Below, in pieces: positions 26,458 through 34,580 of a stretch of 64,000 bases of DNA (position 1 is the first letter of the stretch; every line of letters begins with the position of its first letter). A program made the translations under genes and the position numbers. The notes beneath the pieces were generated by a model. It had not been told where the DNA came from and ran no database searches. It saw only the letters and a program-made list of their open reading frames with translations. Source of the stretch: Aliishimia sp963721175 (GTDB taxonomy: Bacteria > Pseudomonadota > Alphaproteobacteria > Rhodobacterales > Rhodobacteraceae). The stretch is from assembly GCA_963721175.1 (NCBI GenBank), contig CAVRIG010000020.1:124001-188000 (forward strand). Direction: 5' to 3'.

Positions 26458-28305
26458 ATGTTCCGCTACTTCGAAAACCTCGTCGATCCCTACACGCCCT
26501 ATCGTGACAACGACACGCCGCCGACGCGGCTCTGGCCGTTCCTGAAGGAGTACGCGCAGCCCTTCAAACGCGTCTTCGCGGCCACCGCCGTTATGGCGAT
26601 AGTCGCCGCAGCGATCGAGCTGTGGCTGATTTCCTACATGGGCCGCGTGGTGGATCTCTTGGCCGGCTCCCGGGAGACCTTCTGGGCGGATCACGGCACC
26701 GAACTGATCCTCGTTGCGATCTTCATCCTGCTCATCCGTCCCGCCATCGAAGCCGTGGGCGTGCTGCTGCTCAACAACGGCATCCTGCCGAACTTCGGTA
26801 CGCTGATCCGCTGGCGTGCGCACCGTCATGTCCTGCGCCAGTCTGTCGGCTGGTTCGAGAACGATTTCGCCGGCCGGATCGCGAACCGCATCATGCAAAC
26901 ACCGCCGGCCGCGGGCGAGGTGGTCTTCCAGGTCTTCGACGCGATCGCCTATTCGTTGGCCTACATGCTTGGCGCAGCGCTTCTGCTGTCGGCGGCCGAT
27001 CCAAGACTGATGCTGCCGCTTGCGATCTGGTTCGTGCTCTATGCGGCGTTGGTTCGCTGGACGGTGACGCGCGTCGGGCCGGCCGCGCAGGCCGCGTCGG
27101 ATGCCCGGTCGATGCTTACCGGCCGTGTCGTCGACAGCTACACCAACGTCCATTCGGTCAAGATGTTCGCGCATCACGACCGGGAGCTGGCCTATGCCAA
27201 AGAGACCATCGACCGCACCCGCGCGACCTTCCAGGTGGAGATGCGGATCTTCACGCTGATGGACCTCATGCTCATGGTGGTGAACGGATTTCTGATCGTG
27301 GGTGTCGTGGGGTGGGCGATCCTGCTCTGGATCCAGGGCACGGCAAGCGTCGGGGCGGTGGCCGCGGCCTCCGCGCTGGTACTGCGGCTGAATGCCATGA
27401 CCGGCTGGATCATGTGGGCGCTGACCAACTTCTTCCAGCAGCTCGGGGTGGTCGCCGAAGGGATGGAAACCATCGCCCAGCCGATCGATCTCGTCGACGC
27501 GTCGGGCGCCAAGCCCCTGCGGCTCGAGCAGGGCGAGATCCGGCTCGAGAACCTGTCGCATCACTACGGCCGTCCGTCCGGCGGGCTCGACGACATCAGC
27601 ATGACGATCCGGCCGGGGGAAAAGGTCGGGCTGATTGGGCGGTCCGGTGCGGGCAAATCGACTTTGGTCAAGCTGCTTCTGCGGTTCTACGACCCGGAGA
27701 AGGGCCGCATCCTGATCGACGGGCAGAACACATCGCTGGTCACTCAGGACAGCCTGCGTTTGAATATCGGCATGGTGCAGCAGGACAGCTCGCTGCTGCA
27801 CCGGTCGGTGCGCGACAACATCCTCTACGGTGCGCCACTCGCAACCGAAGAGCAGATGGTCGGGGCCGCGAAGCAGGCCCAGGCGCACGAGTTCATTCTG
27901 GACTTGAGTGATCCGGAAGGCCGCACGGGGTACAACGCGCATGTGGGGGAGCGGGGTGTCAAGCTCTCCGGCGGTCAGCGTCAGCGGATCACGCTGGCGC
28001 GGGTGATCCTCAAGGATGCACCGATCCTGCTGCTGGACGAAGCGACGAGTGCGCTCGACAGCGAGGTCGAAGCCGCGATCCAGGACACGCTCTACGGCAT
28101 GATGGAGGGCAAGACGGTCATCGCAATCGCGCACCGGCTTTCTACCATTGCGCGAATGGACCGAATCCTGGTTCTCGATCACGGACGCATCGTGGAAGAG
28201 GGCACGCATGACGCGCTTTTGGCGCAGCGCGGACTATATGCCGGGTTCTGGGCCCGCCAATCCGGCGGGTTCCTGTTGACGGAAGAACAAGAGGCCGCGG
28301 AATGA
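26458..28305 (+). CDS. ABC exporter half-transporter 1 (fused membrane and ATPase domains)
   Basis: A 615-residue half-transporter. Residues 1-340 hold six predicted membrane helices of the type I exporter fold, and residues 350-600 the nucleotide-binding domain. Walker A is 'GRSGAGKST', the signature 'LSGGQRQRI', Walker B 'ILLLDEATSALDSE' and the H-loop 'IAHRLST'. All catalytic residues, including the Walker B Glu, are present. The partner gene overlaps by four bases (28302-28305), so a heterodimer is likely. Exported substrate unknown; lipid A, lipid and drug exporters share this architecture. Confidence 0.9.
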   Translation: MFRYFENLVDPYTPYRDNDTPPTRLWPFLKEYAQPFKRVFAATAVMAIVAAAIELWLISYMGRVVDLLAGSRETFWADHGTELILVAIFILLIRPAIEAVGVLLLNNGILPNFGTLIRWRAHRHVLRQSVGWFENDFAGRIANRIMQTPPAAGEVVFQVFDAIAYSLAYMLGAALLLSAADPRLMLPLAIWFVLYAALVRWTVTRVGPAAQAASDARSMLTGRVVDSYTNVHSVKMFAHHDRELAYAKETIDRTRATFQVEMRIFTLMDLMLMVVNGFLIVGVVGWAILLWIQGTASVGAVAAASALVLRLNAMTGWIMWALTNFFQQLGVVAEGMETIAQPIDLVDASGAKPLRLEQGEIRLENLSHHYGRPSGGLDDISMTIRPGEKVGLIGRSGAGKSTLVKLLLRFYDPEKGRILIDGQNTSLVTQDSLRLNIGMVQQDSSLLHRSVRDNILYGAPLATEEQMVGAAKQAQAHEFILDLSDPEGRTGYNAHVGERGVKLSGGQRQRITLARVILKDAPILLLDEATSALDSEVEAAIQDTLYGMMEGKTVIAIAHRLSTIARMDRILVLDHGRIVEEGTHDALLAQRGLYAGFWARQSGGFLLTEEQEAAE

Positions 28306-30131
28306 AGCCGCAAGACTGGATCGATCCTTTCGCTCACGCGGAGACACCCCCGCCGAGGACGTTGGCTGCGTTTTTCGGCTGGGCTCTCCGGGGAACCTGG
28401 GCACCCTTGACGCTGGCGGGCCTCATTTCGATTTCCGGCGGCATTCTCGAGGTGCTGGCGGCGAAGATCCTCGGCGATCTGATCGACGCCACCGAAGCAT
28501 CCGGTCCGAACGGTTTCTTCAACGAGCAGACCTGGCTGCTGATCGTCTCGTTGATCTTCTTCATCGTGCTGCGGCCCGTCATTTTTGGGGCCAACGCCTT
28601 CATGCAGTCGGTTGTGATCCAGCCCAACCTGCTGAACCTCACGTTGTCACGGCTGCACCGCTACACGCTGGGGCAGTCGGTGACGTTCTTCGACAACGAT
28701 TTCGCCGGCCGGATCGCCCAGAAGGAGATGCAGACCGCCACGGCGCTCAACGATGTGGTGATCGAGACGATCCAGACGGTTCTTTTTGCGTCTGCGAGTG
28801 TTCTGGGCGCGCTCTGGATGGTGACGGCGATCGACTGGCGCATCGGGGTGCCGCTGGCGGCCTGGCTCATCGGCTACGGCTTCTTCATCCGCTACTACAT
28901 CCCGCGCGTGCGCAAACGCTCGAAGGCACGGGCGGAGGCGCGCGCAAATGTGACCGGCCAGATTGTCGATACGGTCACGAACATCAAGACGGTGAAGCTT
29001 TTCGCGCATTCCGATCACGAGGATCGCGCCGCGCTGGGCGCCATGGGCCGCTACCGTGACCGCTTCATGGAATTCGGCTACCTTGCGGCGGGCTTCCGCT
29101 TCTGGCTGATGACGCTGGCCGGGCTGGTGCCTGTCCTTCTGGTCGGCGCGGCGCTTCTCTTCTGGTCGCAGGGCACCGTGACGGCGGGCGAAATCGTGGC
29201 GACCGGCACCGTCGCGATCCGGCTCGCGCAGATGACCGGCTGGGTCAGCTTCACGCTGATGGGAATCTATTCCAATGTCGGCGAGGTCGAGGACGGCATC
29301 CGCACGCTGACGCCGCGGACACATCTGCTCGATGCGCCGGAAGCGAAGCCGTTGCAGGTGGATGCCGGCCAGATCGACTTCGAAGGCCTGAGCTTTGGCT
29401 ACGGGCGCGACATCGGCGGTGTCTGGGACGTTTCCTTGACCGTGAAACCGGGAGAGAAACTTGGAATCGTGGGCGCTTCGGGTGCAGGGAAATCCACGTT
29501 GGTGGCACTGCTTCTGAGGCTTTACGACCCCGAACGTGGCCGCATCCTGATCGACGGCCAGGATATCGGACGCGTGACACAGGACAGTCTGCGCAAGAAG
29601 ATCGGGATGGTCACGCAGGATACGGCGATGTTCAACCGATCGGCCCGCGACAACATCCTTTACGGGCGGCCCGACGCGTCGGAGGAGGACCTGATCGCCG
29701 CCGCGGAACAGGCGGAGGCGGATCTCTTCATTCAGGATCTGCAGGACCACCTCGGCCGCGAGGGGTACGAGGCGCATCTGGGCGAACGCGGGGTGAAGCT
29801 GTCGGGCGGCCAGCGGCAGCGCATTGCGCTTGCCCGCGCCATCGTGAAGGATGCGCCGATCCTGGTGCTGGACGAGGCGACCAGCGCCTTGGACAGCGAG
29901 GTCGAGGCCTCGATCCAGGAGGCGCTGCACAACGTGATGGAGGGCAAGACCGTGCTGGCGATCGCGCACCGTTTGTCCACGCTGTCCGAGATGGACCGGC
30001 TGATCGTTCTGGACCGGGGCCGGATCGTGGAGCAGGGCACGCATGACCAGCTTCTGAATCGCGGCGGGCTCTACGCGAACTACTGGCACCGCCAGTCCGG
30101 TGGTTTCATCCGGACCGAGGCGGCCGAGTAG
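28302..30131 (+). CDS. ABC exporter half-transporter 2
   Basis: A 609-residue partner of the preceding gene with the same domain order. Membrane helices occupy about residues 25-320 and the ATPase domain about 345-600, with 'GASGAGKST', 'LSGGQRQRI', 'ILVLDEATSALDSE' and 'IAHRLST'. Both ATPase sites of a presumed heterodimer would be canonical, unlike many heterodimeric exporters with one degenerate site. The pair clearly arose by gene duplication. The methyltransferase gene follows after 12 bases. Confidence 0.9.
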   Translation: MKPQDWIDPFAHAETPPPRTLAAFFGWALRGTWAPLTLAGLISISGGILEVLAAKILGDLIDATEASGPNGFFNEQTWLLIVSLIFFIVLRPVIFGANAFMQSVVIQPNLLNLTLSRLHRYTLGQSVTFFDNDFAGRIAQKEMQTATALNDVVIETIQTVLFASASVLGALWMVTAIDWRIGVPLAAWLIGYGFFIRYYIPRVRKRSKARAEARANVTGQIVDTVTNIKTVKLFAHSDHEDRAALGAMGRYRDRFMEFGYLAAGFRFWLMTLAGLVPVLLVGAALLFWSQGTVTAGEIVATGTVAIRLAQMTGWVSFTLMGIYSNVGEVEDGIRTLTPRTHLLDAPEAKPLQVDAGQIDFEGLSFGYGRDIGGVWDVSLTVKPGEKLGIVGASGAGKSTLVALLLRLYDPERGRILIDGQDIGRVTQDSLRKKIGMVTQDTAMFNRSARDNILYGRPDASEEDLIAAAEQAEADLFIQDLQDHLGREGYEAHLGERGVKLSGGQRQRIALARAIVKDAPILVLDEATSALDSEVEASIQEALHNVMEGKTVLAIAHRLSTLSEMDRLIVLDRGRIVEQGTHDQLLNRGGLYANYWHRQSGGFIRTEAAE

Positions 30132-30143
30132 TCGGTCACGCCG

Positions 30144-31376
30144 ATGCCGGAGGTCACGATCACTGCGCTGGGGCGGCAGGGCGACGGGATCGCCGATGGC
30201 CCGATCTTCGTGCCCCGCGCGCTTCCGGGCGAACGGGTGTCAGGGAGGCTCGAAGGCGACCGCCTGGCGGATGTGCGCATCCTCGAGCCGTCGCCACACC
30301 GTGTCACGCCGCCCTGCCGGCATTTCAGGACCTGCGGCGGGTGCCAGATGCAACATGCGTCGGACAACGTGGTCGCTGACTGGAAAGGCGCGATTGTGGC
30401 CGAGGCGCTTGAGGCGCAAGGTCTGACCCCGGCGATTCGCGGCGTCGACACCTCTCCCGACCGGAGCCGTCGACGGGCTCGATTTTCGGCACGGCGCTCC
30501 AAATCCGGCGCACTGGCGGGGTTTCACGGACGGAACTCTCATACGATCGTCGATATTGCGGACTGTCCATTGCTGGCACCGAAGCTGGCGCAGGGACCGG
30601 ATCTTGCCAGAGCGCTTGCAATCCGCGGGGCCAGCCGACGGGAGGAACTGACGGTCATGTGCACCGTGACGCTCGATGGACTGGATGTCTCGGTAGAGGG
30701 CGGGAAGCCCCTGGACCGCGCGTTGCGGGTCGAGCTGCCGCAGATCGCGGCGCGCTTCGGCGTAGCACGGCTGAGCTGGGACGGGGAGATGGTGGCGCAA
30801 TCGGCGGCACCTCGGCATCGGATCGGACGGGCCGAAGTGAAACTGCCACCAGGCGCATTTCTGCAGGCCACCGACCATGGCGAAGCATGTCTGCAGGATT
30901 GCGTGATGCAGGCGACCGAAGGCGCCCACCGGGTCGTGGATCTATTCGCGGGATGCGGGACCTTTTCCCTGCGCCTCGCGGAACGGGGTCCGGTGGCGGC
31001 GGTGGAGGGCGACAGGCTCATGACCGAAGCGCTCCAGCAGGGCGCCAACCACGCCGCGCTGCCGTTCCCGGTTCGCGCCGTGACGCGCGATCTCTACAAC
31101 GATCCGCTTGGTGCGGAGGAACTCGACGCATTCGATGCGGTCGTGCTGGATCCGCCGCGCGCCGGTGCCGCCGCCCAGGTCGCGGAGCTTGGAAGGTCGC
31201 GCGTTCCGGTCGTGGCGTACGTCTCCTGCGATCCTGCGAGCTTTGCCCGGGACGCGTCGGCGCTGACCGAAGGTGGCTTCCAACTCGATTGGGTGCAGGT
31301 GGTCGATCAATTCCGCTGGTCCCCCCACACGGAACTTGCGGCCCGCCTGTCACGACCGCATAAGCGGGGCAAATGA
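30144..31376 (+). CDS. Class I SAM-dependent RNA uridine-C5 methyltransferase (RlmD/TrmA family)
   Basis: A 410-residue protein. It has a short TRAM-like N-terminus, a Cys cluster 'CRHFRTCGGCQMQH' (about residues 58-71) with a later 'DCPLL' supplying the fourth cysteine of a 4Fe-4S centre. The SAM motif is 'VVDLFAGCGTFSL', and the catalytic nucleophile lies in 'YVSCDPASFARD'. This pattern is typical of RlmD-like 23S rRNA m5U enzymes. Which uridine is modified (747, 1939 or a tRNA position) cannot be assigned with confidence. Confidence 0.85.
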   Translation: MPEVTITALGRQGDGIADGPIFVPRALPGERVSGRLEGDRLADVRILEPSPHRVTPPCRHFRTCGGCQMQHASDNVVADWKGAIVAEALEAQGLTPAIRGVDTSPDRSRRRARFSARRSKSGALAGFHGRNSHTIVDIADCPLLAPKLAQGPDLARALAIRGASRREELTVMCTVTLDGLDVSVEGGKPLDRALRVELPQIAARFGVARLSWDGEMVAQSAAPRHRIGRAEVKLPPGAFLQATDHGEACLQDCVMQATEGAHRVVDLFAGCGTFSLRLAERGPVAAVEGDRLMTEALQQGANHAALPFPVRAVTRDLYNDPLGAEELDAFDAVVLDPPRAGAAAQVAELGRSRVPVVAYVSCDPASFARDASALTEGGFQLDWVQVVDQFRWSPHTELAARLSRPHKRGK

Positions 31377-31388
31377 CACGAGGGGCGC

Positions 31389-32183
31389 ATGACGTTTCGA
31401 GAGGGGATTGCCAATTGGCTGGACCGTCCGTCGGTCCGAAATTTCATCGTCGGCGTCATTCTGTTCAATGCCGTGGTTCTGGGGCTGGAGACATCCGACA
31501 CCGTGATGTCGCGCTTCGGCTGGTTGATCCATTTCCTCGATTCCGCGTGCCTGACGATCTTCGTCGTCGAGATCCTGCTCAAGCTGGTGGCGCAGGATAT
31601 GCGTTTCTTTCGGAGCGGCTGGAACGTCTTCGACTTCGTGATCGTGGGCATCGCGCTGGTTCCCGCCGCGCAAAGCCTGTCGGTGTTGCGGGCGTTGCGA
31701 ATCCTCAGGGTGCTGCGCGTCGTCTCGGCGGCACCGCGGCTTCGGCGCGTCGTCGAGGGGTTCGTGCAGGCGCTGCCCGGCATGGGCTCGGTCTTCCTGC
31801 TGATGGCGATCGTCTTCTATATCGGGTCGGTCATCGCGACCAAGCTCTTCGGCGACGCCTTTCCGGAGTGGTTCGGGGACTTGGGTCTTTCGGCCTATTC
31901 GCTGTTTCAGATCATGACATTGGAATCCTGGTCGATGGGCATCGTGCGCCCGGTGATGGAAGTCTTTCCCTATGCATGGGTTTTCTTCGTGCCCTTCATC
32001 ATGGTCACGACATTTGCGGTGGTGAACCTGCTTGTCGGGTTGATCGTCAACTCGATGCAGGACGCCCATCAGGAGGACAGCCGGGAAGAGACGGGCAACT
32101 ACCGCGACGAGGTTCTGCGCCGTCTGGAGGCGATTGAGAGGCGGTTGCCCGATCAGGAGCCCCTGTCACGCAGCCAGGAGTGA
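31389..32183 (+). CDS. Bacterial voltage-gated sodium channel (NaChBac family)
   Basis: A 264-residue six-helix channel subunit that should assemble as a tetramer. The voltage sensor S4 carries regularly spaced arginines in 'RALRILRVLRVVSAAPRLRR' (about residues 100-120). The pore loop has selectivity filter 'TLESWSM', matching the NaChBac-type TLESW filter for sodium. S6 ends in 'VVNLLVGLIVNSMQ', and a short acidic helical tail (about 225-264) forms the tetramer-stabilising coiled coil. Close relatives are common in marine Rhodobacteraceae, where the physiological role is unclear. The gene lies 12 bases after the methyltransferase gene. Confidence 0.93.
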   Translation: MTFREGIANWLDRPSVRNFIVGVILFNAVVLGLETSDTVMSRFGWLIHFLDSACLTIFVVEILLKLVAQDMRFFRSGWNVFDFVIVGIALVPAAQSLSVLRALRILRVLRVVSAAPRLRRVVEGFVQALPGMGSVFLLMAIVFYIGSVIATKLFGDAFPEWFGDLGLSAYSLFQIMTLESWSMGIVRPVMEVFPYAWVFFVPFIMVTTFAVVNLLVGLIVNSMQDAHQEDSREETGNYRDEVLRRLEAIERRLPDQEPLSRSQE

Positions 32184-32262
32184 CGCCGAAATTTTTCTGG
32201 GCGAACGACCCCAAATGATGGTATCTCATGCAAAAAATTGTGCAGGAAAAGAGAACAGGCAA

Positions 32263-32775
32263 ATGCTAAGACGGCAGTTCGTGAACGGCGCACTCTGCGT
32301 CACGGCGACCGCAATGGTCGGCGCATGTACCCCCAGCAAGTTTCAACGGTACGATGGTCCGCAAGTGACTCATGTGGTCGTCAACAAGACGGATCGGCGA
32401 TTGTATCTGCTCCACAACAACCAGATCCTCGAAGACTACGACATCGGGTTGGGTTTTGCGCCGCAGGGACATAAGCAGGTCCAGGGCGACGGCCGCACGC
32501 CGGAAGGGACATACCTCATCGACCGGCGCAACCCCAACAGCAGCTACCACCTGTCGATCGGGATCTCCTACCCCAATCGCGTTGATGCGGAGAAGGCGCG
32601 CGCCATCGGCAAGTCACCGGGCGGGGATATCTTCATCCACGGCCAGGATCACAAAGCGCGGCGTCGCACCAACAAGGGTGATTGGACACACGGGTGCATC
32701 GCGGTGTCCAACAAGGAAATGGAGCGGATCTATGCCATGGTGCGTAACGGAACGCCAATTACCATCAATCCTTGA
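32263..32775 (+). CDS. L,D-transpeptidase lipoprotein (YkuD domain)
   Basis: A 170-residue secreted enzyme with a lipoprotein-type signal: a hydrophobic core and lipobox 'VGAC' with Cys22. The YkuD domain carries the catalytic motif with His126 ('IHGQDH') and nucleophile Cys145 in 'WTHGCIAVSN'. Such enzymes form 3-3 peptidoglycan cross-links or attach proteins to the wall. ATG 32263 is chosen because it gives a proper signal peptide and has 'acagg' upstream. Longer readings start before the preceding gene ends. Confidence 0.9.
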   Translation: MLRRQFVNGALCVTATAMVGACTPSKFQRYDGPQVTHVVVNKTDRRLYLLHNNQILEDYDIGLGFAPQGHKQVQGDGRTPEGTYLIDRRNPNSSYHLSIGISYPNRVDAEKARAIGKSPGGDIFIHGQDHKARRRTNKGDWTHGCIAVSNKEMERIYAMVRNGTPITINP

Positions 32776-32811
32776 GATTGGGCTTCCGGGGCTCCGGCAG
32801 GTCACACGGCA

Positions 32812-33324
32812 TCAGGTGCCGACGATCAGCATCCACCAGATCTTGCCATTTCTTTCCTGATACCAGGAAAAACCCATGCGGCGCGCGCTTCGATCCAGGA
32901 TGACACGGCGCGTGTCCGGTTGGTCCATCCAGGCACCCAAGGTCTCGAGTTCTGTCTCGTAGGTCTCGGAGATATTCTCACCGATCAACTCGCCATCGAA
33001 CCCGGTGCGCCGGACCCGGTCGATGGGAGAAGACCCGTCCGAACCGAAATGCCAAGGCCGGTTCTGGTTCGACATGTCCTGCGAATGCGTTGCCGCGGCT
33101 GCCGTCAGGTTCGAGTCGAGGGTCAGAGGTGCCGCGCCGGCCGCCTGGCGCAAGGAGTTCACCGAGTCGAGCATGCGGAACTGGATCCGGTCGCTATCTC
33201 CGGACCGGATGTTGTAGACCTTCGGCAGAGGTCTTCCATCACTGCCAAGCTGCGGTGGCGAGACCGGAGCGCAGGCAACCAGGGCGATCAAAACGGCTGA
33301 CAGGATCGAGACGACACGCAACAT
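32812..33324 (-). CDS. CAP/SCP domain lipoprotein
   Basis: A 170-residue protein with a lipobox 'LVAC' (Cys18) and a CAP-superfamily domain. Signs are 'LDSVNSLRQAAGAAPLTLDSNLTAAA' in spirit (split across residues 52-77), His in 'AATHSQDM' and 'ENISETYE'. CAP proteins are extracellular; their biochemical role in bacteria is mostly unknown. It lies between two L,D-transpeptidase genes and is divergent from the second, so a role at the cell envelope is likely by context. Confidence 0.8.
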   Translation of the reverse strand: MLRVVSILSAVLIALVACAPVSPPQLGSDGRPLPKVYNIRSGDSDRIQFRMLDSVNSLRQAAGAAPLTLDSNLTAAAATHSQDMSNQNRPWHFGSDGSSPIDRVRRTGFDGELIGENISETYETELETLGAWMDQPDTRRVILDRSARRMGFSWYQERNGKIWWMLIVGT

Positions 33325-33412
33325 TCGGGGCAGTACTCCAATCGGTTCCGCGGTGCCTTACACAAGGCCGGACGGCAACACAAACGCACATCTTCATCAT
33401 TCGGCAAGCTAA

Positions 33413-33436
33413 CGCCAGTTTGATTTGCAACTGGCG
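33413..33436. repeat. Perfect dyad between the CAP gene and the second L,D-transpeptidase
   Basis: CGCCAGTT (33413-33420), 8 unpaired bases, then AACTGGCG (33429-33436). It is centred in the 167-base divergent gap between 33324 and 33492, in a locally AT-rich stretch. This position and symmetry suit a regulator-binding site controlling one or both genes, or a cruciform. No matching regulator gene is adjacent. Confidence 0.45.
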
Positions 33437-33491
33437 ACATCCGAACTTAGTTTGTTGGCCAAGTTAGCGAGCATCAATACGGACGAGGCGC

Positions 33492-34103
33492 ATGAAGATC
33501 TCTGATTCCATCAAACACACCCGTCGGGGCTTCTTGGCAACGTCTGCGGCTTTCCTTTCGGCACCGGCAATTGCGCAGACGGCATCGGGCGTGAACAGCG
33601 CCAATACGACGGAAGTCGACAGGGAACTGACGGAATCCGTGCGCCGCAATATTTCGAGCTTTCGCACCTTGGATTGGCAACCGTACTTCAGTGATCTGAA
33701 TAAGGGCGCCATCCTGGTGGATATCGACAGTCGCGCCGTGCATTACTGGTCCGCAGATCAATCGGTGTACAAGCTCTACCCGTCGAGCGTGCCATTGACC
33801 GACGAGTTGACGCGCCGCGGTCGCACCCAGGTCGTCCTCAAGGATCCCGAGCCGGATTGGCGTCCGACCCCGTCGATGAAGGAGCGGAATCCGGAATGGC
33901 CGGACTATATCGGTCCCGGCCCCGACAATCCGCTCGGCACCCGCGCGCTGCACCTGAGTTGGCAGTACTATCGCATCCACGGCACGCACGATACGCGCAA
34001 GATCGGACGTCGCTCCTCGAACGGCTGCATCGGCCTCTACAACGAGCACATCGAGGAACTTTACGGGATGGCGCAGGTCGGGACGCAAGTGTTGCTAATT
34101 TGA
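33492..34103 (+). CDS. L,D-transpeptidase, Tat-type signal
   Basis: A 203-residue exported protein. The N-terminus 'HTRRGFLATSAAFLSAPAIA' is a twin-arginine-type signal with a predicted AxA cleavage site near residue 28. The YkuD catalytic region has His163 in 'RIHGTHDT' and Cys179 in 'SSNGCIGLYN'. The residue before Gly-Cys is Asn and the usual following Arg is Gly, so the active-site motif departs from the common SHGCIR form. It should act on peptidoglycan in the periplasm. It is not closely similar to the L,D-transpeptidase 1.2 kb upstream. Confidence 0.88.
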   Translation: MKISDSIKHTRRGFLATSAAFLSAPAIAQTASGVNSANTTEVDRELTESVRRNISSFRTLDWQPYFSDLNKGAILVDIDSRAVHYWSADQSVYKLYPSSVPLTDELTRRGRTQVVLKDPEPDWRPTPSMKERNPEWPDYIGPGPDNPLGTRALHLSWQYYRIHGTHDTRKIGRRSSNGCIGLYNEHIEELYGMAQVGTQVLLI

Positions 34104-34144
34104 CAACCTTTGGTCGCCAGTGGGGTGATCGGCGTTAAACGCAT

Positions 34145-34174
34145 TTGCAATGGCGAATTTTTGCTGCCTATAAA
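34145..34174 (+). promoter_or_regulatory. Strong promoter candidate for the 59-residue peptide gene
   Basis: TTGCAA at 34145-34150 and TATAAA at 34169-34174 with an 18-base spacer. It would give a 5' leader of about 58 bases before the ATG at 34239. Together with the terminator at 34441 it makes the small gene an independent transcription unit. Confidence 0.5.
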
Positions 34175-34238
34175 CGGCTTACGAGGTAAGTCTACGTGCA
34201 CTTCGAATTCGTTCGTGGTGCGCCCACTGGAGGTTAAT

Positions 34239-34418
34239 ATGAAGAAACTCGTTCTCGCCGCCGCACTGACCGCTTCCGCGTCCACCGCATTTGCAGGTGG
34301 CGTGGCAGAGCCGATCATCGAACAACCCGTTGTCGTCGAGGAAACCACTGGTTCCTCGGCAGGCATCGTCATTCCGCTGATCCTGCTGGCACTGCTGATT
34401 GCAGCGCTGGCCGACTAA
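34239..34418 (+). CDS. Small exported or membrane peptide, 59 residues
   Basis: The gene has an excellent ribosome binding site ('ggagg', 5 bases before the ATG). The product has a clear signal peptide ('MKKLVLAAALTASASTAFA', residues 1-19). A short acidic/proline-containing linker ('EPIIEQPVVVEETT') is followed by a hydrophobic C-terminal segment ('GIVIPLILLALLIAALA') that could span the membrane. The mature part is about 40 residues. I recall similar peptides in Rhodobacteraceae but know no function. It has its own promoter and terminator, so it is probably well expressed. Confidence 0.75.
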   Translation: MKKLVLAAALTASASTAFAGGVAEPIIEQPVVVEETTGSSAGIVIPLILLALLIAALAD

Positions 34419-34440
34419 GTCGTCCGGCAGCAAGCAATTG

Positions 34441-34472
34441 AAAAAGGCGGTGCTGCAAGGCGCCGCCTTTTT
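34441..34472 (+). terminator. Intrinsic terminator after the 59-residue peptide gene
   Basis: A perfect 10-bp stem, AAAAAGGCGG (34441-34450) with CCGCCTTTTT (34463-34472), and a 12-base loop, ending in a T-run. The A-tract on the 5' arm means it could also act on the opposite strand for hemH transcripts, but it lies downstream of the hemH stop, 140 bases away. Confidence 0.88.
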
Positions 34473-34580
34473 TGCTGCCGCGGCTGCTGTTCGGTTTGAT
34501 GAAGCCTGAGCCGAATATCGGTATTTTCAGCGCTGACAATACGTGCAGCGAACCAGCAAATTAATGGGCGTGCCTGCCAT

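Noticed and set aside
26428..28209. 593-codon open frame on the minus strand
   Set aside because: It is antisense to the first ABC transporter and reflects high third-position GC; composition is His/Arg/Asp/Gln-rich with no motif.
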